Assembly: GCA_017475265.1 (NCBI GenBank)
Contig: JAFVFY010000001.1
Location: forward strand, 28,825-92,824
Source: Prevotella sp.
GTDB taxonomy: Bacteria; Bacteroidota; Bacteroidia; Bacteroidales; Bacteroidaceae
Reading direction: 5' to 3'
Length of the DNA stretch: 64,000 nucleotides
The notes under the pieces are model-generated. The model saw only the letters and a list, made by a program, of their open reading frames with translations. It made no database searches and was not told the origin of the DNA. This document shows positions 6,750-14,455 of this stretch, piece by piece (the first letter of the stretch is position 1; every line of letters starts with the position of its first letter). The translations under genes were made by a program, and so were the position numbers.

Positions 6750-9605
6750 TCACCTTCGCATGACAGAGTGTAACAACTGTCCACTGGTAGTAACACTGGC
6801 GGCCGTCATTTTGACGCGGGTTTCCTTGCCGTTGTTGAAGAAGTTGGCGGTGAAGCGTCCCTGCTCGTCGCAGACGGCGTTGGGATTCCAGTAGAGCGTG
6901 CGGCGGTAGTCGGCGGGTAGGCTGTCAGGCACACAGTTGCTATAGTCGGGCTGGTAGAATTCCTCAGCCATATTGACACCGTGGAAGATGAGGTGTCGGT
7001 CGCGGAAGGTGGGCTGCACACCATCGTCGGGAATGTTCACCATGTCGACGGTGGCATCGGCAGAGAGTGACTCTTGAACCATGAGTGAGTCTTCGGTGCG
7101 CGGCTCGAAGTCGCTGAACACACGTATGTCCTGAAGACGCTTCAGGTGTAACTGGTTGTAAATCCACGTCCCCGTACGGTTGGCGCGGAACAGTCCAGCC
7201 GCCTCTGCCTCACTGTTGGCATTGCCACTCAGCGGCGAGTAGTTTCGCCAATAGGTATGACCTTGCAGACGGCCATCAACGTTGTAGGTGATATAGCGGT
7301 TCATGTTGCCATAGAGCAGGTGACACACCTGGAGGGGGAACTGGCGCATGTCGTACTTGCCGAATGAGAGTCCACGGTCGGTAATCTCGTTGTAGACCTC
7401 GTAGGCATCGAGCACGAAGGCGGGTTTCTTCCAGTCTATCCTGCGGCGGCCACGGCGCCGGCCTTTCACGTCGACGTTGCCCAACTGGTGCACATCGTTC
7501 TCCATCGACCACTCGGAGAGGGTGTCGATGAGCATCTCCTCGCTGTAGTCGGGCTGGTGCTTCTCGTAGTAGGTGTAGTCGTGGGTGAATACTGGCCAGA
7601 AGAGGTCGCGCTTGACGTAGAAGTCGGGGAAGGCCTTCTCATCGGCGACGCTCTTGTCTTTATGCGAAGCCATGTTCTTCTTGATGGAGTCGTTCTCCTT
7701 GTAGGCCTTAATGTTGAGGTAAGCATTGCCATAGAAGGGTGGCACCTGGAAAAGGAAGCGGCCTTTCTCCGTCTTCTGCACACCACCGACGAATACTCCG
7801 TCGACGGAGATTTCAGCCTCGACGAGCACCTCATGTTTCAGGTTGCCGTGGTTCACACCCAGATGGGCATTGGCATCACCAATGCCGCCAAAATCTATGC
7901 TGCTGATGTCGGTAGTTCCTGTGTTATCCGATACAGAGTTTTCCCATGAATTACCTACCATAACGGTCTCGCTGGAGGCTGCGTCTGAGAACGCAGACGT
8001 AGGGTCCTCAAGGTCTTCAGGGCTTTTGTTGCCTACCATTCCCACTCCATCCTGCCAGTTTTCTATCTCGTCGGGTTCCACGTCGTAGATGCCTAGCGTC
8101 TTATAGACGGCTCCCTCTATGGTCATGGTGGTCTCAGGCTTGTAGCGCATCTCGCGGGTGGTGTCGGCCAGTTCCTGCCACTTGTACTTGCGCCATCCCT
8201 GTACCATCATCAACAGGTCGAGGTGGCGGCGGTGCAAGGAATCGTCGGACTCGAAGTAATGGGCAGGACGAGCCACGAAGCCACTTAAGTCGCTGGAGAG
8301 CAGGAGGTCGGTCATCAGGTTGCCGTCGTCGTAGGTGGGCTCGTCAGTGTTGGTGTCGTGGATGGAGAGTGAGAAGGTGGTAGGCTCAGAGACACCATGC
8401 AGTTGCACCTCGACAGAAGCCTTCTCGTAGGGAGCGTAGGTGTGGGTGGAGGTGATGTCGGAGGTGATGAGCAGCGAGTCGTGGTCGTGGTTGTTGACGA
8501 AGAAGAGACGGTCGGCCCAGATGCGGCCATCGCTGTCGAAGAGGGTCAGCTCGTTGATGCCAGTGGGAAGGGTGTTGGGCAATTTACTATTTGACAATTT
8601 ACTATTTGACAATTCCCAGCGGGTAAAAAAGACGAGGCGGCCGCGGCACATCACAGAGAGGCCGTACTCCTTATCCTGGGGCAGATTCTGGGTGAGGATA
8701 TTCAGCTGTCCACCTTCGTCGAGGCGGAAGGCAGCCCCCTGCTCTTCAGCCTTCGGCAGGTCGGCAGTCCATTCCTTGTCGCGCCAGGTGAAGCGAGCCT
8801 TCAGGCGCTTCGATGAGGGGGTGACGAGAAAAGAGCCTCGCCCCATGTACTCGGTCTTGACAGCAATGGTCTTGCCGTCGTCGGTCTCTATGGTGCCCGT
8901 AATGGCGACGGCCTCGCCGTGCTGGTCGGTGACCTCGAAGGCCACACGGTTCTCCACGCCCTGCACCAAGTGTCCACCCTCGGGATAGAAGTTCACTACA
9001 AGATCGTCCTTCTTCTGACGGGGCAGACGGGTCTTGGGACGCTGGTACATACGACGGGCATCGTAGTCGCCAGGTGTCTCAGGCTTGCTGTATATGGGGA
9101 ATACACGGGAGTAGAGGCCATCCCAGATGCGGAAGTAGTCGGCGGCCATCTGCTTGTTGTAGAACCACCAGGTGTCATCTCGACGGTAACGGTGGTGGCG
9201 CACGTTGAAGTTGAGCATCCAGCGGGTATAGGCCCGCAGCTCATAATATCCGCTGTAAAGCGAGTCGCGCAGGGTGAACTGCCCACAGGTGAAGCCCTTT
9301 GGACTGATGATAATGGTCTGTCGCTCCACGAGCAGACCGTCGGGCGAGAGCAGCTCCACATAGAGCAGACGGCTCATGTCGGTAGGCTTTAGGTCGTCGG
9401 CACGCACTACGTAGGCCTTGTACCACAAGGTGTCGCCCACAAAGTAGCATTGGTTATCGGTGTGCACGTAGACCTTCTCCTGCACCTGCGAGGCACTGCC
9501 CTGTTCCAAAGCCTGACGAAGGTCATCGATACTGCCAGCAGAAACGGTGCCGACAGACGTGAAGATGCTCAATAGAGTCAGATAAAAAAGTCGCTTCATT
9601 GTCAT
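6750..9605 (-). CDS. Large exported MG2-domain-like protein
   Basis: A 951-residue protein with a cleavable signal peptide (VGTVSAG near residue 22). The first ~150 residues (KVYVHTDNQCYFVGDTLWYKAYVV; FTLRDSLYSGYYELRAYTRWM, each read in part) resemble the MG2/macroglobulin-like beta-sandwich of Bacteroidales envelope proteins. A second beta domain follows (VNFYPEGGHLVQGVENRVAFEV). The C-terminal half has a carboxypeptidase-regulatory-like strand pattern and ends in a segment (RTLYWNPNA..FTANFFNNGKETRVKM) typical of these proteins. Function is unknown; an envelope or outer-membrane-receptor-associated role is inferred. A linker, SNSKLSNSKL near residue 333, comes from a 15-bp tandem repeat. 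It is the last gene of the leftward operon after GH95, 14 bases away. Confidence 0.7.
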   Translation of the reverse strand: MTMKRLFYLTLLSIFTSVGTVSAGSIDDLRQALEQGSASQVQEKVYVHTDNQCYFVGDTLWYKAYVVRADDLKPTDMSRLLYVELLSPDGLLVERQTIIISPKGFTCGQFTLRDSLYSGYYELRAYTRWMLNFNVRHHRYRRDDTWWFYNKQMAADYFRIWDGLYSRVFPIYSKPETPGDYDARRMYQRPKTRLPRQKKDDLVVNFYPEGGHLVQGVENRVAFEVTDQHGEAVAITGTIETDDGKTIAVKTEYMGRGSFLVTPSSKRLKARFTWRDKEWTADLPKAEEQGAAFRLDEGGQLNILTQNLPQDKEYGLSVMCRGRLVFFTRWELSNSKLSNSKLPNTLPTGINELTLFDSDGRIWADRLFFVNNHDHDSLLITSDITSTHTYAPYEKASVEVQLHGVSEPTTFSLSIHDTNTDEPTYDDGNLMTDLLLSSDLSGFVARPAHYFESDDSLHRRHLDLLMMVQGWRKYKWQELADTTREMRYKPETTMTIEGAVYKTLGIYDVEPDEIENWQDGVGMVGNKSPEDLEDPTSAFSDAASSETVMVGNSWENSVSDNTGTTDISSIDFGGIGDANAHLGVNHGNLKHEVLVEAEISVDGVFVGGVQKTEKGRFLFQVPPFYGNAYLNIKAYKENDSIKKNMASHKDKSVADEKAFPDFYVKRDLFWPVFTHDYTYYEKHQPDYSEEMLIDTLSEWSMENDVHQLGNVDVKGRRRGRRRIDWKKPAFVLDAYEVYNEITDRGLSFGKYDMRQFPLQVCHLLYGNMNRYITYNVDGRLQGHTYWRNYSPLSGNANSEAEAAGLFRANRTGTWIYNQLHLKRLQDIRVFSDFEPRTEDSLMVQESLSADATVDMVNIPDDGVQPTFRDRHLIFHGVNMAEEFYQPDYSNCVPDSLPADYRRTLYWNPNAVCDEQGRFTANFFNNGKETRVKMTAASVTTSGQLLHSVMRR
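8581..8614. repeat. In-frame 15-bp tandem repeat inside the MG2-like gene
   Basis: Two copies of AATTTACTATTTGAC plus a partial third are read on the minus strand as LSNSKLSNSKL. The word matches the intergenic spacer repeat at 4135-4181, which suggests spacer-type repeats can invade genes. Confidence 0.7.
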
Positions 9606-9619
9606 AGTCCAGTATTGAT

Positions 9620-12157
9620 TTATCGGGATATAAGCTCGTAAGTATAGCCTGCCCTTGTCTGTATGTTATAAAGATATGTATGGTTAAAGTTAGATTCCTT
9701 CTCAGCTTTAAGGCCCTTACCCTTCAAAGGTGTGGCGGTGCGAATACGACAGGGGCCTCCTATCTCAGAGCGTACAACGGCACGAGTGAGACGTCCGTCC
9801 TTCCAGTACATGTCGACCTCAAAGCCACCACGGGCCCTCAGGCCTCGCACTGAGCCGTCCTTCCATGCTAAGGGCAGGGCGGGAAGGAGGTAAATGAAAC
9901 CGTCGTGGCTCTGGAGCAGCATCTCGGCAATGCCAGCGGTGCAACCGAAGTTTCCATCAATCTGGAATGGCGGGTGAGCATCGAACATGTTGGGATAGGT
10001 GCCACCGCGCTGCTTCTGCGTGCCGAAGATGAGGAAAGTGTCGGCGGTGAGCGTCAGCTGGTCCTGAATGAGCTTGTAGGCATGTTCACCATCAAGCAGA
10101 CGTGCCCAGCAGCAGACCTTCCAACCCATCGACCAACCAGTGCTGACATCACCTCGGGCTTCGAGCGAGGTGCGGGCGGCACGCCACAACTCCGGCGTGC
10201 GGAAGGGTGAGATTTGGTTGGAGGGGAAGAGACCATAGAGGTGGGAAAAGTGGCGGTGGTCATCCTTCGGATCATCGAGGTCATCGAGCCATTCCTGCAA
10301 CTGTCCCCAACGGCCTATCTGCATCGGGGGCAAACGGGTGAGCTGGGTTTTGATTATTTCTATAGTCTCTATAGTGGCTATAGTATCTATAGCCTTTCTT
10401 GCCTCCAGTACATTGTGGAACAGCTCGGCGACGAGCTGATTGTCCATGGTCACTCCAGCATCAAGTGGAGAGGGGCGTCCCTTGCCACCATGCTCTGGAG
10501 ACTCACCAGGACAGACGACAAGATAGGGCTTGCCTGTTGTGGGCAAGCAGTGCTTGGGGTCTTCTACCAGAATCTGCGAATAGAAACGAGCGGCATCGAG
10601 CATGATGGGGTAATACTGTCGCAGGAAGTCACGATTGCCAGTATAGAGCCAGTGCTCCCACAGGTGGCGGCAGAGCCAGGCAGCGCCCATAGGCCAGAGA
10701 CCAGTAGCAGCACGGTCGATGGGACCAGTAACGCGCCACTGATCGGTGTTGTGGTGCAACACCCAACCGTCGGCACCATACATGTCACGGGCGGTCTGAC
10801 GACCTGTCTCACTCACCTCACGGATGAGGCGGAAGAGCGGGCCGTTCATCTCCGTAAGATTGCAGACCTCAGAAGGCCAGTAGTTCATCTCGAGGTTGAT
10901 GTTGGTGGTGTACTTGGAGTCCCACGAAGGCAACATTTTCTCGTTCCAGATGCCCTGCAGGTTAGCAGGGTTGATGTTATCAGGCTGGGAAGAGCAGATG
11001 AGCAGGTAGCGGCCAAACTGGAAGTAGGTCTCCACGAGGTGGTTGTCAGTAGTAGGCAACGCTTCCGAGCGTTGCATCTCCGTTCTTGCAAACTGAGCAA
11101 TACGCTGACTGGTTGGCACACGGGGATAGAGGTCGGAGCCGAGGTCGAGCTTCACGCGGTCGTAAAGCTGATGATAGAACTGCTCGTGTCGCACCTTCAG
11201 ACGTTCGTATCCCAGCGTCATGGCCTCCTGAAGTCGCTGCATGGCTTGTGCCTTCTCATCGCCAGTAATGTCCTTGTAGTTCACCACGTTGGTACCCACG
11301 GTGACATAGACGGTGGCCTCGTCGGCCCCAATGACCGACAGCTGGCCGTCGGCAGTACTGATATAATGGGCAACGTTTCCAAGCGTTGCGGCAGCCTCGG
11401 CATCGGCACGCTGGGAAGCGTGCCCTACTACGGCCTGCACCGCCATCAGTCCCATGAAACGTACCTTGCCCTTTAGGTTCTCGTGTTTCCCCGACACGCC
11501 ATGTAGATAGGCGTAGCCACTTCCCACCCCTGTAGGGGAGGGGTTGGGGGTGGGGTCACTGCCAGTCAGCACGTCGCTATGAGGCGAGGTGAACGAAGCC
11601 GTGAACGAAATGCGTCCTGGCTCCGAAGCGGTGAGGTGTATGGCGACCACCTTGCTGCCCAGCGGGGCAATGGTCTCACGCTCATACTTTACTCCGTCCA
11701 CTTCATAGCGAACGATGCTTAGGGCGTTGTCAATATCAAGCAACCGCTCATAGTTGCTATAGTCTGCATGGCCGGGCATGGCGATATACAAGTCGCCAAA
11801 AGGCTGGTAAGGCATTCCCATGTTCTGCCCCGCTCCAAAGGGCATCACCTTCTCGTTGGCCAACTGTTCCGCCTCCTTATAGCGACCCTCGAAGATGAGC
11901 TGACGCACCTTTGGCAGGTACTCCTTCGCTTCGGGATTCATCACCTGATTAGGTTGACCGGCCCAGATGGTCTCTTCGTTCAGCTGTATGCGCTCCACGG
12001 CAGGCGTACCATACACCATACCACCCATCGTACCATTACCGATGGGCAGAGCCTGTGTCCATGTCTGCGCTGGACGGTCGTACCATAGACGGTGTTCCTG
12101 CGCCATCGCAACGACACAAAGATTAATCAAAAGGCTTAGTATGATTAATTTCTTCAT
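9620..12157 (-). CDS. GH95 alpha-L-fucosidase (or alpha-L-galactosidase)
   Basis: An 845-residue exported enzyme (signal peptide to residue ~20, AMAQ) covering the full GH95 architecture: N-terminal beta domain ([19 protein letters not shown]), linker and an (alpha/alpha)6 barrel. The inverting catalytic machinery can be placed: [10 protein letters not shown] contains the Asn pair, CPGESPEHG the general acid Glu, and [10 protein letters not shown] the Asp of the family. Substrates are terminal alpha-1,2-fucosyl or related galactosyl residues on pectin, xyloglucan or host glycans. The protein is slightly long because three repeat-like insertions are read through: ~residue 200 ([12 protein letters not shown], family C), ~242-265 ([21 protein letters not shown], read in pieces, family A) and ~362 (half of family A). 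An isoleucine/threonine-rich run ([16 protein letters not shown]) comes from a CTATAG-rich repeat. It begins 3 bases after the esterase stop. Confidence 0.92.
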   Translation of the reverse strand: MKKLIILSLLINLCVVAMAQEHRLWYDRPAQTWTQALPIGNGTMGGMVYGTPAVERIQLNEETIWAGQPNQVMNPEAKEYLPKVRQLIFEGRYKEAEQLANEKVMPFGAGQNMGMPYQPFGDLYIAMPGHADYSNYERLLDIDNALSIVRYEVDGVKYERETIAPLGSKVVAIHLTASEPGRISFTASFTSPHSDVLTGSDPTPNPSPTGVGSGYAYLHGVSGKHENLKGKVRFMGLMAVQAVVGHASQRADAEAAATLGNVAHYISTADGQLSVIGADEATVYVTVGTNVVNYKDITGDEKAQAMQRLQEAMTLGYERLKVRHEQFYHQLYDRVKLDLGSDLYPRVPTSQRIAQFARTEMQRSEALPTTDNHLVETYFQFGRYLLICSSQPDNINPANLQGIWNEKMLPSWDSKYTTNINLEMNYWPSEVCNLTEMNGPLFRLIREVSETGRQTARDMYGADGWVLHHNTDQWRVTGPIDRAATGLWPMGAAWLCRHLWEHWLYTGNRDFLRQYYPIMLDAARFYSQILVEDPKHCLPTTGKPYLVVCPGESPEHGGKGRPSPLDAGVTMDNQLVAELFHNVLEARKAIDTIATIETIEIIKTQLTRLPPMQIGRWGQLQEWLDDLDDPKDDHRHFSHLYGLFPSNQISPFRTPELWRAARTSLEARGDVSTGWSMGWKVCCWARLLDGEHAYKLIQDQLTLTADTFLIFGTQKQRGGTYPNMFDAHPPFQIDGNFGCTAGIAEMLLQSHDGFIYLLPALPLAWKDGSVRGLRARGGFEVDMYWKDGRLTRAVVRSEIGGPCRIRTATPLKGKGLKAEKESNFNHTYLYNIQTRAGYTYELISR
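11050..11076. repeat. Family A half element inside GH95
   Basis: AGTAGGCAACGCTTCCGAGC followed by GTTGCA forms the hairpin CAACGCT-TCCG-AGCGTTG and carries the AGTAGG end typical of family A. Only one half is present, translated as [10 protein letters not shown]. Confidence 0.65.
11363..11431. repeat. Family A palindromic element inside GH95
   Basis: The left hairpin is CAACGTT-TCCA-AGCGTTG, the right hairpin CACGCT-GGGA-AGCGTG, and the outer ends TAATGGGC and GCCCTACTA mirror each other. On the minus strand it is read as [18 protein letters not shown] then NVAHY. The same peptide pattern recurs in the 1460-residue protein. Confidence 0.8.
11519..11556. repeat. Family C element inside GH95
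   Basis: CCCCT-GT-AGGGG palindrome beside a GGGGTTGGGGGTGGGG run, translated on the minus strand as [12 protein letters not shown]. It has the same layout as the elements at 15907 and 21001 but a different stem. Confidence 0.6.
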
Positions 12158-12160
12158 CGC

Positions 12161-13489
12161 CTATGGTTTAGCAATTTTAGTCTGCATAGTCTCAGGGCTT
12201 TCTATTGTGACCTTCGACTCGTCAATCATCTCACGGTCTAGGCCGAAGACATCAGCAAAGAACTCGTAGACGGCCTGGCGCTTGTTAGGGCCGAAGTCGT
12301 GACGCTCATCGGGAAGATGGACGTTGCGGACGTTTGCTTTGGCATCGTAGAAGCCGAAGATTCGCTGAATGAAAGGGTACTCCAGCTCAGGGTTGGTGTG
12401 CGTCCAGTCGCCGCCGTCGCTGACAAGAAGGAGAGGCTTGGGGGCGATGATGGCAGCCAGTTCGGCTTCGCAGGTACCACCACCAGCAAGTTGCACAGGC
12501 ATACCACTCTCGCAAGGACAGCCACCATCGAAGTGACTAGCAACATGGACTACAGGAGCAGAGGCGGTGATGCGATTATCAAGCAGGGCGAGGAGCACGG
12601 TATGAGTGCCGCCTCCACTGCCACCATTGGCGGCAACCCGGGTAGTATCGATGTCTGTTCTGTTCTTCAACATCCAGTCGAGGAGCTTCAGCCCACAGGC
12701 GGCCTGAAAGATATGGGCGCGGGCGGTATGGTGGTCGCCCACCTCGGCAGCCGACTGGCTGTAGCCGTAGAGGTCGAAGTCTACGCAGATGGCACCCATG
12801 CGGGCCAGGGTAGCGAGGCGCTGCTGCTCGTCATCGCGGTAACGGGAAGGCCAATGGCCATCGGGGCAGATGATTAAAGGTTTGAGATTTGAGGTTTGAG
12901 ATTTGAGGTTTGATTTATTTCGGGAAGGGGAATAGATGGTGCCGAAGACATGCTGGCCGGGCGTCAGCTCCAAGCAGATGTTCTGGGTGGTGTAGCCATC
13001 GTGCTTCCTTATCTTGGAAAGGATGGCAGGTTTATCCTTTACACAGGAATCAAGGAAAGCATCAATCTGCAGACGTTCGCGTACCTCTTTTATTAATATA
13101 GCACGGCGCTGCTCCCACTCATCCTTGTTGCTGTACTTCGAGGAGAGCCAGTCGAGCATCTGCCGGCCTTCATCATCGTGACGACGGGGGTATTCGTAGA
13201 GCTTAATCTTGTAAGTATTTTCGTTCTGCTTCCACCAGTTCCAGTCGTAGTATTTGCAGATGTTGTCGAGCGTCTGTTCCAAGGAATAGGGGCGAACACG
13301 GAAATCGGCGTAGGGCAGCATCACGCCGACAGTATCTACATTGCTGTCGAACTTCAGCTTCACGCCAAAGCGCTTACTGACATCCAGCATGATGTCGTGC
13401 ACAGGACGGGCATAGCGGGTCTCGAAGGACTGCGATTTTGCGCTTACGCAAAATAATAATGAATAAAGTATAAAGGCAATTTCTCTCAT
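12161..13489 (-). CDS. Exported alpha/beta hydrolase (esterase-like) with N-terminal STN-like domain
   Basis: A 442-residue exported protein (signal peptide to ~residue 20). Residues ~25-100 (ARPVHDIMLDVSKRFGVKL; YSLEQTLDNICKYYDWNW) resemble the STN/secretin N-terminal fold usually found on TonB-dependent transducers. Residues ~170-420 are an alpha/beta hydrolase of the acetyl-xylan-esterase/dienelactone-hydrolase type: nucleophile in NGGSGGG, acid in SDGGDWTH, histidine in DERHDFG. It probably deacylates a polysaccharide, though the substrate is unknown. It is the first gene of a tight leftward operon with GH95 (3-base gap) and the MG2-like gene. The linker SNLKSQTSNLKP near residue 200 comes from an in-frame TTTGAGG/TTTGAGA microsatellite. 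Confidence 0.75.
   Translation of the reverse strand: MREIAFILYSLLFCVSAKSQSFETRYARPVHDIMLDVSKRFGVKLKFDSNVDTVGVMLPYADFRVRPYSLEQTLDNICKYYDWNWWKQNENTYKIKLYEYPRRHDDEGRQMLDWLSSKYSNKDEWEQRRAILIKEVRERLQIDAFLDSCVKDKPAILSKIRKHDGYTTQNICLELTPGQHVFGTIYSPSRNKSNLKSQTSNLKPLIICPDGHWPSRYRDDEQQRLATLARMGAICVDFDLYGYSQSAAEVGDHHTARAHIFQAACGLKLLDWMLKNRTDIDTTRVAANGGSGGGTHTVLLALLDNRITASAPVVHVASHFDGGCPCESGMPVQLAGGGTCEAELAAIIAPKPLLLVSDGGDWTHTNPELEYPFIQRIFGFYDAKANVRNVHLPDERHDFGPNKRQAVYEFFADVFGLDREMIDESKVTIESPETMQTKIAKP
12879..12913. repeat. In-frame period-7 microsatellite inside the esterase gene
   Basis: Five alternating GGTTTGA and GATTTGA heptamers are read on the minus strand as SNLKSQTSNLK. The same heptamers occur as intergenic spacer at 63413-63440. 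Confidence 0.8.
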
Positions 13490-13491
13490 CG

Positions 13492-13572
13492 TTGTTATTT
13501 CGTTATCTCGTTATTTCGTTATAACGTTATTTCGTTATTACGCCATTTCGCCATTTCGTCATTTCATCATAG
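13492..13572. repeat. Period-8 spacer repeat (GTTATTTC)
   Basis: About ten degenerate GTTATTTC octamers occupy the gap upstream of the esterase operon. The same word fills the next gap at 14335-14455. Confidence 0.8.
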
Positions 13573-13585
13573 CTCTCTGCATTCC

Positions 13586-14326
13586 CTAAATAATATTTCT
13601 CACTCCATTGCATTGCGGATAGGCGGAGCAGCTCCAGAATTCCTTGCCGGCATTCACTCTTTTCTTAGCCACCCGCTTAATCATAGGCTTACCGCATAAG
13701 GGGCAGACAGGAGCATCATTTTGCTTGCTCACCTCTGTACGGTGGGCAAGACGCTCCGCTGTAAGTGCCTCAGTGAATCCACCCTCCTCACGAAATATTG
13801 ATAACTGGCTCTCAATCTGTTTGCCCAGCATCAGGATGAGGCGGTTGCAAAGCACCAACATACAGTTGGCCGCCATCATCGAATCGTCTGAAAGCAGCCA
13901 AACATCAAAAAGATGCTTCTGTCTCAGAATGTGTATGCTGCTTTGGTGAAGCACATCGTCTTGATAGTTAGGTTTCTCAAACCGCATATTGGCTACCTGC
14001 GCGTATTCTGCTGAGTGTATAGACCAAGGAATCTGTTCGTGTCGAAGCAGCCAGTTCGTGTAGTCATTGGCAAGTTCGGCCAGGGTGGCGCGGGCTACGT
14101 CGGTAAGTCTCATCTCTGTTTCCTTCGAGGTGGAGTGACGGGAGTTGCCCTCGGCGATATTGGCAGGAGCAGCCCGGGCGGCTATTGTCATCTGGTCAAA
14201 CTGGCGTCCATAGGGGTCGTTGGTGCGGTTGAGGAACCGACCGCAGAAATCTTGCGTCGCCAATTGTATCACGTTGGCCATCACCCAGGTGTCAAGCCAG
14301 AAATATCCGAAATGTGAGATTTGCAT
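13586..14326 (-). CDS. Four-helix-bundle protein with C-terminal topoisomerase-type zinc ribbon
   Basis: A 246-residue cytoplasmic protein. The N-terminal two thirds (MTIAARAAPANIAEGNSRHS; LTDVARATLAELANDYTNWL) match the S23/four-helix-bundle family, including the hallmark AEG motif of proteins related to 23S rRNA intervening-sequence products. The C-terminus (CPLCGKPMIKR...FWSCSAYPQC) is a four-cysteine zinc ribbon like those ending type IA topoisomerases. This combination is known as the four-helix-bundle suffix type. Its molecular function is not established; binding to nucleic acid is inferred from the ribbon. It lies between two period-8 repeat spacers. Confidence 0.75.
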   Translation of the reverse strand: MQISHFGYFWLDTWVMANVIQLATQDFCGRFLNRTNDPYGRQFDQMTIAARAAPANIAEGNSRHSTSKETEMRLTDVARATLAELANDYTNWLLRHEQIPWSIHSAEYAQVANMRFEKPNYQDDVLHQSSIHILRQKHLFDVWLLSDDSMMAANCMLVLCNRLILMLGKQIESQLSIFREEGGFTEALTAERLAHRTEVSKQNDAPVCPLCGKPMIKRVAKKRVNAGKEFWSCSAYPQCNGVRNII

Positions 14327-14334
14327 GTTTTTCT

Positions 14335-14455
14335 TTTTATTGTCGTTATTTCGTTATTACGTTTTTTCGTCATCTCGTTGTTACGTTAATACGTTATAAC
14401 GCTGTCACGGGATTTCGTTATAACGTTATCACGGGTTAACGTTATAACGCCTAAA
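14335..14455. repeat. Period-8 repeat running from spacer into coding sequence
   Basis: GTTATTTC, GTTATTAC and GTTATAAC-type octamers continue from the intergenic gap through the stop codon of the 1460-residue gene at 14386. They encode its last ~22 residues (VITLTRDNVITKSRDSVITY). Confidence 0.8.

Noticed and set aside
10214-11476. A 420-codon plus-strand frame opposite GH95.
   Set aside because: The GH95 motifs on the minus strand are clear, and this frame only reflects codon bias and the inserted elements.
13586-14326. A 23S rRNA intervening sequence.
   Set aside because: The encoded four-helix-bundle protein resembles IVS products, but no rRNA sequence flanks it.
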